Source: Salsuginibacillus halophilus
GTDB lineage: Bacteria; Bacillota; Bacilli; Bacillales; Marinococcaceae
Direction: 5' to 3'
NCBI RefSeq assembly: GCF_003014715.1
Contig: NZ_PYAV01000012.1
Location: 1-64,000, forward strand
DNA: 64,000 nucleotides
Part shown: positions 7,640 through 16,123 of the stretch, piece by piece
Position numbering within the stretch: the stretch's first letter is position 1
How the letters are laid out: every line of letters begins with the position of its first letter
Position numbers and translations under genes: made by a program
The notes under the pieces: model-generated
The model's input: only the letters and a program-made list of their open reading frames with translations
Databases searched by the model: none
Told to the model about the DNA's origin: nothing

Positions 7640-8011
7640 TTACGTTACAGGTTCTAACAGCTCGATTCTATTTCCGAATGGGTCGTCTACATAAACTCTG
7701 TTTACCTCTGGAATATTTTGATCGATGGTGTACGAGATTTCGTGCTTCGTTAAATGTTGCTTTAAGCCTTCTAGGTTTTCAACTTCGAAGGCAGGATGCG
7801 CTTTTCTCGCCGGCGAAAATGAATCTTCAATGCCAATATGTAATTGGCTGCTGCCGCAAGCGAACCAAACCCCGCCCCGCTGCTTCAACGCTTCAGGTTT
7901 CTCAATTTCTTCAAAACCTAAGATGCCGGAAAAAAAGGCTCTGGCCCGATCTTCTGATGCTTTAGGGGCTGCAAGCTGTACATGATCAATGGTTTTTACG
8001 GAAAACAACAT
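7640..8011 (-). CDS. VOC (glyoxalase/bleomycin-resistance) family protein
   Basis: A 123-residue vicinal-oxygen-chelate fold protein. Two beta-alpha-beta-beta-beta modules are visible; the expected metal ligands are His in TIDHVQLAAP (about residue 10), His in SSQLHIGIED, and Glu in NRIELLEP near the C-terminus. DDPFGNRIELLEP is the typical end of this superfamily. Start ATG 8009-8011 has GAGGTGG upstream. Family members include glyoxalases, dioxygenases and antibiotic-binding proteins, so the reaction cannot be assigned. The gene is bracketed by two direct copies of a 79-bp repeat, which may point to a mobilised or duplicated segment. Confidence 0.85.
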   Translation of the reverse strand: MLFSVKTIDHVQLAAPKASEDRARAFFSGILGFEEIEKPEALKQRGGVWFACGSSQLHIGIEDSFSPARKAHPAFEVENLEGLKQHLTKHEISYTIDQNIPEVNRVYVDDPFGNRIELLEPVT

Positions 8012-8117
8012 TTAGACCACCTCAATATAAAATGATTTATTTTATATTATACCACCTTGTCACACTCCCCGTTTGTGCCAAATAGAACTTTACGCCAACC
8101 AAAATCCCTTAAAAAGG

Positions 8118-8196
8118 AACGCCGGCGGCCGCCGGCGAACCATTAGAATCTCCTTTACGATCAAGGTGGTGCTGCCCGCGGCGCACCACCTTTCCT
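8118..8196 (+). repeat. 79-bp two-hairpin repeat, copy 2
   Basis: Second copy of the repeat at 7520-7598, in the same orientation. Here the 5' part is a perfect 16-bp palindrome, GCCGGCGGCCGCCGGC, followed by the ten-pair hairpin AAGGTGGTGC (8163-8172)/GCACCACCTT (8183-8192) and a T-rich tail. No plus-strand gene ends just upstream, so a terminator role is less obvious than for copy 1. Confidence 0.8.
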
Positions 8197-8219
8197 TATG
8201 TCTTTTTGACCTTATCAGC

Positions 8220-8487
8220 TTCGATTGGGCGTTCGCCTCCTTCGATTGGGCGTTCGCACCCTTCGATTGGGCGTTCGCCTCCCCCGATCGGGCGTTCGCG
8301 CTCTCCGATTGGGCGTTCGCACTCTCCGATTGGGCGTTCGCGCTCTCCGATTGGGCGTTCGCGCTCTCCGATTGGGCGTTCGCACCCTTCGATTGGGCGT
8401 TCGCCTCCTCCGATTGGGCGTTCGCCTCCTTCAATGCGTGCCTCGCCACCTTCAATACGTGCCTCGCCCTCTTCAATACGTGCCTCA
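8220..8487. repeat. Intergenic array of about 13 21-bp repeats
   Basis: About thirteen 21-bp units. The first ten carry GATTGGGCGTTCGC (one reads GATCGGGCG) separated by variable CCT/TCC/CTC linkers; the last three change to CAATACGTGCCTCGC or close variants. The array sits just beyond the 3' end and terminator of the leftward aldehyde dehydrogenase gene. Several reading frames stay open only because of the period. On the minus strand the units read like GAGCGCGAACGCCCAATCGG, close to the GAGCGCGTTCTCCCC units at 61.65 kb. Confidence 0.88.
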
Positions 8488-8490
8488 TAT

Positions 8491-8520
8491 AAAAAATCAG
8501 CCCCTCCGAGGGGGCTGATC
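8491..8520 (-). terminator. Terminator of the adh-mmsA transcript
   Basis: On the minus strand, GATCAGCCCC/GGGGCTGATT stem followed by TTTTTT, directly after the MmsA-type dehydrogenase stop codon. Confidence 0.9.
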
Positions 8521-8526
8521 TCCGCT

Positions 8527-9978
8527 TTAGGAGAAGCGGCTTGTAAGCATTTTGCGGCGGGTGTAGAAGTTGACGCCGTCCTGGCCGTTGGCGTGCAAGT
8601 CGCCATAGAAAGATTTTTTCCAGCCGGAGAATGGGAAGAATGCCATCGGCGCCGGCACGTTTACGTTCACGCCGAGCATGCCGACTTCGATGTCTTCGCG
8701 GAATTCGCGGACAGCCGAACTGCTATTTGTGTACAATACAGAGCCGTTCCCGAATTCGGACTGGTTCGTCACTTCGATCGCTTCTGTTAAATCTTTAACC
8801 CGGATCACCGAAAGGACCGGCGCAAAGATCTCCTTTTCCCACAGGTTCATATCGGTCGTTACGTGATCAAAGATGGTCGCACCGATAAAGTATCCTGCCG
8901 GCAGGTTGCTTTGATCATCTTTACGGCCGTCCCGGACAAGGGTCGCGCCTTCGTTTTCACCATCGGCAATCGCGTCATGCACCTTTTTTAAATGCGTGTC
9001 GCGGATGACCGGTCCAAGGCTGACACCAGATTCGATGCCATCGCCGAGCGTTAGTTCATCAGCGGCTTCGCGAATATTTTTCACGACGTCATCCGCAATA
9101 TCTTCAGTCACAACAACGACCGAGGTTGCCATGCACCGCTGGCCGGCACTTCCGAAGGCACCACCGATAATACCTTCGATCGTTTTATCCATGTCGCAGT
9201 CATTCAGGACGATCGAGTGGTTTTTCGCACCAGCTAACGCCTGAACGCGCTTGCTGTACTGAGCGCCGGTTTTGTACACGTGCTCAGCTACCGGCTGGCT
9301 TCCGACAAACGAAATCGCGTCGACTTCTTCATGTTCAATCAAACCATTAACCACATCATGCGCACCGTGAACAATGTTGATGACACCTTCAGGGAGTCCG
9401 GATTCAAGCAGTAATTCCACAAGACGTTCCGCTAAAAGCGGCGTCTGCTCTGACGGCTTCATCACAAAAGTGTTACCGCAGGCGATGGCAAGCGGGAACA
9501 TCCAGCACGGCACCATCATTGGGAAGTTAAATGGCGTGATCCCGCCAACAACACCGACAGGATAACGGTACATCCCGGACTCAATATTCGTTGCAATCTC
9601 CGGCAGGATTTCACCTTTCATCAAGTTCGGCGCGCCGGCTGCAAACTCGACACACTCGATGCCGCGCTGCACTTCGCCGTACGCATCGTCATACGTTTTC
9701 CCGTTTTCAAGAGTAATGAGTTCAGCCAGCTCTTCGTAGTTGTCCATTAACAGCTGGTGATATTTAAACATAATGCGCGCCCGCTTCGGAACTGCGGTTT
9801 TGCGCCAGCTCTTAAACGCTGTGCGCGCCGCCTGGGCTGCAGCATCGACATCTTCTTTCGTGGAAATTGGAACGTGTGCGAGTGTCTCACCGGTTGCCGG
9901 ATTTGGAACCGCTTGTGTCTCGGTCGCAGAAGCCGCGACCCACTGTCCATTGATATAGTTATTTAATGTACGTGCCAT
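8527..9978 (-). CDS. mmsA: CoA-acylating (methyl)malonate-semialdehyde dehydrogenase
   Basis: A 483-residue aldehyde dehydrogenase of the MmsA/IolA subfamily, which oxidises malonate or methylmalonate semialdehyde with decarboxylation and CoA acylation to acetyl-CoA or propionyl-CoA, using NAD. The subfamily pattern is clear: [31 protein letters not shown], and the catalytic Cys in [11 protein letters not shown] where most ALDHs have GQxC. The C-terminal [19 protein letters not shown] is also diagnostic. It lies 17 bp downstream of the iron alcohol dehydrogenase gene, so both are probably one sigma-54-driven transcript. Together they could convert a hydroxyacid or alcohol through a semialdehyde to a CoA ester; the physiological substrate is inferred only. 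Confidence 0.92.
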   Translation of the reverse strand: MARTLNNYINGQWVAASATETQAVPNPATGETLAHVPISTKEDVDAAAQAARTAFKSWRKTAVPKRARIMFKYHQLLMDNYEELAELITLENGKTYDDAYGEVQRGIECVEFAAGAPNLMKGEILPEIATNIESGMYRYPVGVVGGITPFNFPMMVPCWMFPLAIACGNTFVMKPSEQTPLLAERLVELLLESGLPEGVINIVHGAHDVVNGLIEHEEVDAISFVGSQPVAEHVYKTGAQYSKRVQALAGAKNHSIVLNDCDMDKTIEGIIGGAFGSAGQRCMATSVVVVTEDIADDVVKNIREAADELTLGDGIESGVSLGPVIRDTHLKKVHDAIADGENEGATLVRDGRKDDQSNLPAGYFIGATIFDHVTTDMNLWEKEIFAPVLSVIRVKDLTEAIEVTNQSEFGNGSVLYTNSSSAVREFREDIEVGMLGVNVNVPAPMAFFPFSGWKKSFYGDLHANGQDGVNFYTRRKMLTSRFS

Positions 9979-9995
9979 AATATCCTCTCCCTCAA

Positions 9996-11156
9996 TTAAT
10001 TTTTGTAACTGTAATGAAACGCCGTGCGGTACAAGTCAATCAGCTCATCTTTTGTCGGCACACGCGGGTTGTTCCCCGGACTGCCACTTTCAATCGCATC
10101 ATCTGCCATCTTTTCCAACACTGCTTCAAATTCAGCTTCATCAATACCCCAGCCGCCTAAATTCGGAATATCAAGCTTGCGACAAAGCGCAATCACTTCA
10201 TCGACAAACACCCGGGCCGGATCTTCCGCCTGCGGAAACAACCGGCGGCCGATGTCTGCGAGCCGGTCGCGGCAGCTGTCTTCGGAAAACTCAAGCACTG
10301 CCGGCAGAAGCATCGCATTCGAAATGCCGTGCGGTACGTGGAAAAGCGCACCGATCGGCCGGGACATGCCGTGCACGAGACAGACCGAAGCGTTGGAAAA
10401 CGCCATCCCTGCCTGCATCGCCGCATACACCATTTCATCGCGGGCTTCAATATTTTTGCCGTCGTTGTAAGCCGTCAAAATGGAAGCATAAATCCGCTCA
10501 ATAGCCGAAAGCGCGAGCTCATCAGTAAACGGATGCGCTTTTTTAGAAATATAAGCTTCTAACGCATGCGTGAGCGCATCGACGCCGGTTGCTGCTGTCG
10601 TTCCCCGAGGAGAAGTCACTGTTAAATACGGATCGACAATGGCTGTTTCCGGCATAAACGCCGGCTGCTTAATCATCATTTTCACGTCATTTTTCGTGTT
10701 CGTAATTACCGTCACATCGGTTGCTTCACTTCCGGTACCTGCGGTGGTAGGAATCGCAATAAACGGCAGCGCCCGCTTGGCTGCCTTGCGGCGGTTGTTC
10801 ATATACGCGCTAATTTCCCCACCGTTTGTAGCAAGTACCGCTACACCTTTCGCTGTGTCGATGCAGCTCCCGCCGCCAAGCGCAATGATATGATCACAGT
10901 CATTGCGTTCAACAAGGGCGAGCGCTTCTTCAACATAGACATCTGTCGGCTCTGAAGCTACGCCTAAATAACGCACGCTCTCTACGCCGACATCTGCTAA
11001 GTGCTGTTCACATGTATCAACAAAGCCGAGCTCTGCCATGATCTCATCGCTGATTAAAAGCGCCTTGCTGCCGGCTGCTTTTGCCTCGGATCCTACTTTT
11101 TGAAAACTATCTCTCCCGTAATGAATCGTTTTTGGTAAATGAACGCTCGCCGTCAC
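9996..11156 (-). CDS. Iron-containing alcohol dehydrogenase
   Basis: A 386-residue group III (iron-dependent) alcohol dehydrogenase. The NAD-binding [11 protein letters not shown] is at about residues 95-105, [11 protein letters not shown] follows, and iron ligands lie in [36 protein letters not shown]. These match the family (1,3-propanediol, butanol, lactaldehyde dehydrogenases and relatives). The start is GTG 11154-11156, preceded by GGGAGG at correct distance. A sigma-54 promoter lies about 40 bp upstream, and the adjacent gene encodes an enhancer-binding regulator. First gene of a two-gene unit with mmsA. The direction and substrate are unknown. Confidence 0.92.
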   Translation of the reverse strand: MTASVHLPKTIHYGRDSFQKVGSEAKAAGSKALLISDEIMAELGFVDTCEQHLADVGVESVRYLGVASEPTDVYVEEALALVERNDCDHIIALGGGSCIDTAKGVAVLATNGGEISAYMNNRRKAAKRALPFIAIPTTAGTGSEATDVTVITNTKNDVKMMIKQPAFMPETAIVDPYLTVTSPRGTTAATGVDALTHALEAYISKKAHPFTDELALSAIERIYASILTAYNDGKNIEARDEMVYAAMQAGMAFSNASVCLVHGMSRPIGALFHVPHGISNAMLLPAVLEFSEDSCRDRLADIGRRLFPQAEDPARVFVDEVIALCRKLDIPNLGGWGIDEAEFEAVLEKMADDAIESGSPGNNPRVPTKDELIDLYRTAFHYSYKN

Positions 11157-11193
11157 GTGAGAACCTCCCTTTTTTGGTTACTGCCCATGTTAT

Positions 11194-11209
11194 TGCAAAA
11201 CGTGTGCCA
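11194..11209 (-). promoter_or_regulatory. Sigma-54 (-24/-12) promoter for the adh-mmsA operon
   Basis: On the minus strand TGGCAC (11204-11209), five bases, TTGCA (11194-11198): an exact match to the RpoN consensus, with GG and GC in the correct phase. It is 38 bp upstream of the alcohol dehydrogenase GTG start. The downstream neighbour of its upstream region encodes a sigma-54 activator, which is the expected partner. Confidence 0.88.
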
Positions 11210-11284
11210 AAAACGAAGTCGCCGGCTAAATCCCCCGCTGGCAGGTAAGCCAAGCGCCTATCACTGATACCGCTTTCATAACAG

Positions 11285-11317
11285 AAACAAAAAAGTGTAG
11301 TTTTGACTACACTTTTG
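11285..11317 (-). terminator. Terminator of the sigma-54 regulator gene
   Basis: Stem AAAAGTGTAG (11291-11300)/CTACACTTTT (11307-11316). Read leftward it is followed by TTTTTTGTTT, fitting a terminator after the regulator stop codon. Its GTGTAG/CTACAC dyad is also about 80 bp upstream of the sigma-54 promoter, so it could double as an activator site; that is a guess. Confidence 0.75.
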
Positions 11318-11329
11318 TTGAAACAGACA

Positions 11330-13075
11330 CTACACATTCAGCGTCTCTATTTTTTTATAAAGCGTCGTCCGATGCATCCCCAGGAGCCTTGCTGCCTTCG
11401 CCTTATTGCCGCCTGCCTCTGCAAGCGCGGCTTCGATCCGCGCCTTTTCGTCTTCAGGCGCATCAACATCAGTTGGTGCTGTTGGTGCCGGCCCTTCAAG
11501 CGCTGGCAGGTGTTTTAACACCACAATTTCCGCTTCCGTCATAATTAATGCCTGCTCAAGCACGTTGATCAGCTCACGGACGTTACCCGGCCATGAATGC
11601 TGCATCAATTGTGCCATCGCTTCTTTACTAAATGCTTTCGCTTCCACCCCGTGCTTATCCGCCAGCACCTTGGCGTAATGCTGCACAAGCTCCGGAATAT
11701 CATCACGGCGCTCACGAAGTGGCGGGAGCTCAATTGGAACGACACAGAGCCGGTAGTACAAATCGCGGCGGAAACGGCCGGTGCGTACTTGTTCAGCCAG
11801 GTTTTGGTTCGTCGCTGCGACGAGCCGCACATCGACTGGAATCGTCCGCCGCCCACCGACACGGGTGACATGGTTTTCCTCTAAAACGCGCAACAGCTTC
11901 GCCTGCATACTTAACGGCATCTCCCCGATTTCATCAAGAAAGACTGTGCCGCCGGAAGCTGCTTCAAATTTGCCGGCTTGACCGCCTTTTTTTGCGCCGG
12001 TAAACGCTCCTTCCTCATAACCGAACAACTCCGCTTCAAGCAGCTGCTCCGGAATCGCCGCACAGTTTATACTCATAAACGGGGCGTGCCTCCGCTCACT
12101 CAAACCGTGAATCGACTGCGCAAATACTTCCTTACCTGTGCCGCTCTCTCCCGTTAAGAGCACCGTCACCTGCGTGCGCGCAGCTTTACGGGCCCGGCTT
12201 TTACAATACTGCAGCGCCCGGCTTTCCCCGATCATCTGTTCAAATGAATACGTCGTCACCGGTTCCGCCATTTGCGACTTCACATGAGGCTCAGAGCTCC
12301 CTTGTACCTCACGAGCATGCTCTAAAATGTGATACAGCTCACGCACCCCTTCAAAAATAAGCATGCCAATCGCCCCGACAAGCTCCTGATTACGCCAGAT
12401 CGGGATCCGGTGCACCACCATATTCTGCCCCTGCATCACCTGCAGCTGACCCCGCTCCGGCACACCCGTTGCCACCGTATGATGCAGCCGCGTATTCTCA
12501 ATCACTTCCGTCACAAGACGCCCCTCAACCACCTCTTCCGGCGCAATCCCAAGAAAGCTCCGGTACGCTTCATTCAGCTTTTGAATTCTCGCATCTGCAT
12601 CCACCACCGCAATCCCTTCATACGCACTTTCAAGCACAACATTTACAATATCGGACTGGTGCTTGTTCTGTACGCTGAAGGCAATGGCAGCCTCGGCAAG
12701 CCGCGCCGGGGGCAGTGTACCTACAAGTTTTCCTTCATCATTAACGACAGGATACGCGAAAGTCTCTGCCTGTACCTCAACGATGGCATCTTCAGCATGA
12801 AGCGCCGGCACCGGCGTAAGCCAGGAAGGTTCCGCACGCGTATTGAGCGCCGTTTCAGCAAGCTGCAGCTCAAGTACGGTTTGCTGCTTCAACACGCCTT
12901 CAACCTCATAGTGGCGGTTGATCGCTATTAAATCTTCACCTTCGCTATATGTAAGCAGCTCGATCAGCTGACCGAGCGTATGACGCTCGCACGTAAAAAT
13001 GTGCGGCGTCTTCATCCAATGTTTAACCGCAACATTTACGTCATGCGGCGCTTCTGATGATAAAAATGCCGGCAT
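11330..13075 (-). CDS. Sigma-54-dependent regulator with CBS, PAS, AAA+ and HTH domains
   Basis: A 581-residue enhancer-binding protein. The N-terminal ~125 residues look like a CBS-domain pair (HTLGQLIELL... and DAIVEVQAETFAYPVVNDEGKLVGTL), followed by a PAS domain (about 140-250). The AAA+ core has Walker A GESGTGKE, the sigma-54-contacting GAFTGA loop, Walker B TVFLDEIGEM and an Arg-finger region. A Fis-type helix-turn-helix is at the end (GNKAKAARLLGMHRTTLYKKI). ATG 13073-13075 with GAAAGGAGG upstream is preferred over the longer open frame. It most likely activates the adjacent sigma-54 promoter of the adh-mmsA operon. CBS domains often bind adenine nucleotides, suggesting energy-status input; ligand unknown. 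Confidence 0.9.
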   Translation of the reverse strand: MPAFLSSEAPHDVNVAVKHWMKTPHIFTCERHTLGQLIELLTYSEGEDLIAINRHYEVEGVLKQQTVLELQLAETALNTRAEPSWLTPVPALHAEDAIVEVQAETFAYPVVNDEGKLVGTLPPARLAEAAIAFSVQNKHQSDIVNVVLESAYEGIAVVDADARIQKLNEAYRSFLGIAPEEVVEGRLVTEVIENTRLHHTVATGVPERGQLQVMQGQNMVVHRIPIWRNQELVGAIGMLIFEGVRELYHILEHAREVQGSSEPHVKSQMAEPVTTYSFEQMIGESRALQYCKSRARKAARTQVTVLLTGESGTGKEVFAQSIHGLSERRHAPFMSINCAAIPEQLLEAELFGYEEGAFTGAKKGGQAGKFEAASGGTVFLDEIGEMPLSMQAKLLRVLEENHVTRVGGRRTIPVDVRLVAATNQNLAEQVRTGRFRRDLYYRLCVVPIELPPLRERRDDIPELVQHYAKVLADKHGVEAKAFSKEAMAQLMQHSWPGNVRELINVLEQALIMTEAEIVVLKHLPALEGPAPTAPTDVDAPEDEKARIEAALAEAGGNKAKAARLLGMHRTTLYKKIETLNV

Positions 13076-13104
13076 GAGCGGTCCTCCTTTCAACCTGCAG
13101 CGCA

Positions 13105-14499
13105 CTATGCTTTTTTCGGAAACTGGCGGTAATGAAACGCTACGTGGCTCACATCACCATTTACATCGCGGACGAAGCGGACGTATTCGGTTTCACCGCG
13201 CACTTCAATTAAAAAGCCGTCAACGCCGGCTGTTTCCGCTGTAAATGTCTCATTTTGATACGTCAGCTGCAGTTCGCCCTCTTCAAGATGCGCTTTTAAA
13301 CGCATGCCTTCGAGCGAGGCAAATTCACCTTCGTAATCGGTCAACGGTGCAGTCGCTTCGTCTCCGGCCGGATACACGACGTGGCTTTCTTCAGGTGCAC
13401 GACCTTCTTCAGCGTTAAGCGCACCGTGAAGAAGCGCAGATGCCGGCACTCCAGCCAAGTTTGTAAGTGTAACACCACCGAGCCCCCGCTCCGGTATAAG
13501 TGCGAGCAGTGAGGAGATGGCTTTTAAACTGCCGCCGTGCTCCACAAGTTTCGCACCGTAATAATCAGGCCGGATCATAAAGCCGTAACCGTACCAGCGG
13601 CCGGGCTCCATCTCGACGTGCGGTGTCATCATCAGTTCAATATTTTCTTCGCTCAACAGCCGCGTGCCATCGACAATCCCACCGTTTAAAAAGAGGTTCA
13701 CGTACCGGAGCATATCCGCTCCTGAAGCTTTTAATCCGCCTGTTGCCCGCATTGGCGGGGCATCCCACCATACCGGCGCCGCGTACACCTGGGCGTCATA
13801 ACCGGTTCCGCGTTTGGCATACGGCATGGTATCTTCAAAAGAATCTTCGATAAAAAACGAGCTGTCGTGCATGCCGAGTGGCTCGAGCACGTGTTCTTTC
13901 ATATACAATTCATACGGTTGACCGCTTACCCGGGTGATGATCGCACCAAGGAGGCCATACCCATCATTAGAATAGCTGAACGCCTCGCCTGGCACGCCAA
14001 GGAGTTCAATATCAAGGGAGGCAATATAAGCCATGAGTTCTTTGTACGTATCAATGGGGTCTTGATCCGTAATTTCCATCTGCACGCCTGGGAAATCTTC
14101 AATTGAAGGATCCTGCTCAAAGCTCCGCTTTTTTGCAGCCAGATGAGAGTCAAGCGGCGGCAGTCCGGATGTATGCGTCATTAAGTGGTGAATGGTCACA
14201 CCGCTCATGTCTGAAGCTTTTGTATAAAACTCCGGCAGGTAGCGCTTTACCGGGTCGTGCACGTTGAGTTTGCCAGCCTCCTGCAGCTGCAGCACGGCCA
14301 GGCACGTAAATGATTTTGTAATTGAAGCGAGCCCAAATACGGTATGGGCTGTCACCGGCTTTGCTTTTGCTACATTTCGAAAACCGAACCCTTCGGCATA
14401 AGCCGAACTTTGCAGGCGCTCTACACCAATAAATGCGCCGGGTACGTGATGTTCGTGCATCAGTTGTTCTGCATATGCTTCAAACGCTTCGTTCGTCAC
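13105..14499 (-). CDS. Serine hydrolase, beta-lactamase/penicillin-binding protein class C fold
   Basis: A 464-residue protein of the beta-lactamase-related (Pfam Beta-lactamase) superfamily. Catalytic motifs: SxxK as SITK (about residues 60-63), YxN as YSN in FSYSNDGYGLLG, and HGG in VEHGGSLKAISS in place of KTG. MTHTSGLPP is another family landmark. No signal peptide is seen, so it probably acts in the cytoplasm, unlike true penicillin-binding proteins; the family includes esterases and D-aminopeptidases. GTG start at 14497-14499. Its stop is 29 bp upstream of the sigma-54 regulator start on the same strand, so they may be co-transcribed. Resistance function is not implied. Confidence 0.85.
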   Translation of the reverse strand: MTNEAFEAYAEQLMHEHHVPGAFIGVERLQSSAYAEGFGFRNVAKAKPVTAHTVFGLASITKSFTCLAVLQLQEAGKLNVHDPVKRYLPEFYTKASDMSGVTIHHLMTHTSGLPPLDSHLAAKKRSFEQDPSIEDFPGVQMEITDQDPIDTYKELMAYIASLDIELLGVPGEAFSYSNDGYGLLGAIITRVSGQPYELYMKEHVLEPLGMHDSSFFIEDSFEDTMPYAKRGTGYDAQVYAAPVWWDAPPMRATGGLKASGADMLRYVNLFLNGGIVDGTRLLSEENIELMMTPHVEMEPGRWYGYGFMIRPDYYGAKLVEHGGSLKAISSLLALIPERGLGGVTLTNLAGVPASALLHGALNAEEGRAPEESHVVYPAGDEATAPLTDYEGEFASLEGMRLKAHLEEGELQLTYQNETFTAETAGVDGFLIEVRGETEYVRFVRDVNGDVSHVAFHYRQFPKKA

Positions 14500-14546
14500 A
14501 AAAGCACGCCCTTTCCTTACATTTTAAAACTTTTCAGAACAATTTC

Positions 14547-14574
14547 ATTATAGCACGGCTGCCGCCGGCCGTGC
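14547..14574 (-). promoter_or_regulatory. Extended -10 promoter with overlapping hairpin
   Basis: On the minus strand TGCTATAAT (complement of 14547-14555) is an extended -10 with a perfect TATAAT, about 48 bp upstream of the serine hydrolase start. A GCACGGC/GCCGTGC hairpin (14553-14574) lies where the -35 spacer should be. The hairpin could also terminate the upstream ABC transporter transcript. No good -35 is present. Confidence 0.45.
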
Positions 14575-14590
14575 TTCCATCAACTTGAAA

Positions 14591-16123
14591 TTATTCTTCA
14601 ATCCAGCCCTGTTCATGTAAATAGGTGCGGGCGACGTCTTCAGGGTCTTCATCCTCGAAGTCAACGGCATAGTTCATTTCACGCATTTCATCTTCTGTAA
14701 TTTCACCGCCGAGCGTGTTTAAAACCGGCTCAAGTTCTGGATACCGCTCAAGTGTTTCTCCGCGCATCAGCGGTGCCCCTTGATACGGCGGGAAAAAGCT
14801 CTCTGCATCTTCAAGCAGCGTCAAATTAAACTCCTCAATTTCCGCCTGTGTCGAGTAAATATCAATCACATCCACATCCTCACTCACGAGCGCATTCGAG
14901 CGAAGCGATGCATCAAGCGTGTTCAAGTCGTCAAAATCAAGGCCGTGTGTCTCCTGCAGGCCGGCATAACCGTCTTCACGGTCAATAAACTCGTGGCTGA
15001 ATCCGGCGGTGAGCTCTTGGTCATAAGCTGTTAAATCACTGATCGTCTCGATGTCGTACGTCTCATCAATATCTTCACGGACAGCGACAGCATACGTATT
15101 ATGAAACGCCATCGGCTCTAAAAAGGCTTTACCATGCTCCTCTTCCATTAAATCGCGGGCTTGTTCATAAGCTTCCCGGTCGGCAAGCCCTTCAAAAGAT
15201 TGATCGAGCAGTTCCGTTAACGCCGTTCCGGTAAACTCTGGATAAACATCAATGTCCCCTTGCCTGAGCGCGTTAAATACAAAATCAGTGCCGCCAAGGT
15301 CTGCTTCTACATCTACAGACAAATCGGTTTCTTCTTCAATTAAAGCAGCGTACATGTTTGCTAAAATTTCAGGTTCAGCCTCATGCTTCCCGCCAATGAC
15401 AAGGTCATACTCGGTATTCCAGGCGACCATAGGAAGTAAAAGAACTGCGACAGCGAGCGCGGCTGCAACCCCTACCGGCTTCAATGAGGTGCCCCTGCTT
15501 TTTGATTCAATCAACCGGAGGAGACGGTCAAACAACAGGGCAAGGATCGCCGCCGGAATCGCACCCATCAGGATATAACCATTATCCGCCCGGTTAATGC
15601 CGGTCATGATCAAATCGCCAAGCCCTCCGGCACCGATTAAGGACGCGAGGGTGGCTGTTCCAACGATGAGCACCATCGATGTGCGTACACCGGCCATAAT
15701 GACAGGCATCGCCATGGGCAGTTCCACTTTGCGGAGCCTGCCGTATGAACTCATGCCCATCGCATCTGCTGCTTCAAGCACTGCCGGGTCAAGCTCGGAT
15801 ATGCCGGTATACGTGTTACGCATAATCGGCAAAAGCGCATACGCGGTAAGTGCAACTACTGCCGGACCGGTGCCGATCCCAAGTAAAAGAATCATAAAGC
15901 CAAGCAGCGCCAATGAAGGGATCGTCTGCAAAACAGCTGCAACCCCAATCACCGGCTCGGCCAAGCGGCGGTAACGTGTTAAAATCACCCCGACAGGTAC
16001 CGCGATCATCACCGCAATGACAAGTGCAAAAAGTGAAAGTTGAATGTGCTCCCAAAGCGTGATCCATAAAAGATCCTGCCGATTTACGAAGAGCTCGCCC
16101 CATTCCTGCAAGGTGTCCATCAC
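14591..16123 (-). CDS. Osmoprotectant ABC importer, permease fused to substrate-binding domain
   Basis: A 510-residue fusion. Residues about 1-215 are an OpuC/ProW-type permease with several membrane helices and the EAA-like loop AADAMGMSSYGRLRKVELPM that contacts the ATPase. Residues about 235-510 are an OpuAC/OsmX-type binding domain (LVIGGKHEAEPEILANMYA, GGTDFVFNALRQGDIDVYPEFTGTAL). The binding domain follows a hydrophobic segment (AALAVAVLLLPMVAW) that would place it outside the membrane. Fused permease-receptors are known in betaine/choline importers of other Firmicutes. The start overlaps the ATPase stop by 4 bp (ATGA). Substrate is probably choline, glycine betaine or a related compatible solute, supported by the adjacent BCCT carrier. 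Confidence 0.9.
   Translation of the reverse strand: MMDTLQEWGELFVNRQDLLWITLWEHIQLSLFALVIAVMIAVPVGVILTRYRRLAEPVIGVAAVLQTIPSLALLGFMILLLGIGTGPAVVALTAYALLPIMRNTYTGISELDPAVLEAADAMGMSSYGRLRKVELPMAMPVIMAGVRTSMVLIVGTATLASLIGAGGLGDLIMTGINRADNGYILMGAIPAAILALLFDRLLRLIESKSRGTSLKPVGVAAALAVAVLLLPMVAWNTEYDLVIGGKHEAEPEILANMYAALIEEETDLSVDVEADLGGTDFVFNALRQGDIDVYPEFTGTALTELLDQSFEGLADREAYEQARDLMEEEHGKAFLEPMAFHNTYAVAVREDIDETYDIETISDLTAYDQELTAGFSHEFIDREDGYAGLQETHGLDFDDLNTLDASLRSNALVSEDVDVIDIYSTQAEIEEFNLTLLEDAESFFPPYQGAPLMRGETLERYPELEPVLNTLGGEITEDEMREMNYAVDFEDEDPEDVARTYLHEQGWIEE

Noticed and set aside
7504-7965. 153-residue plus-strand frame over the repeat and VOC gene
   Set aside because: It runs through a terminator hairpin and antisense to the well-supported VOC gene.
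8090-8488. Long repetitive open frames on both strands over the 8.2-kb array
   Set aside because: They are open only because the repeat period is a multiple of three; there is no ribosome site and both strands look equally open.
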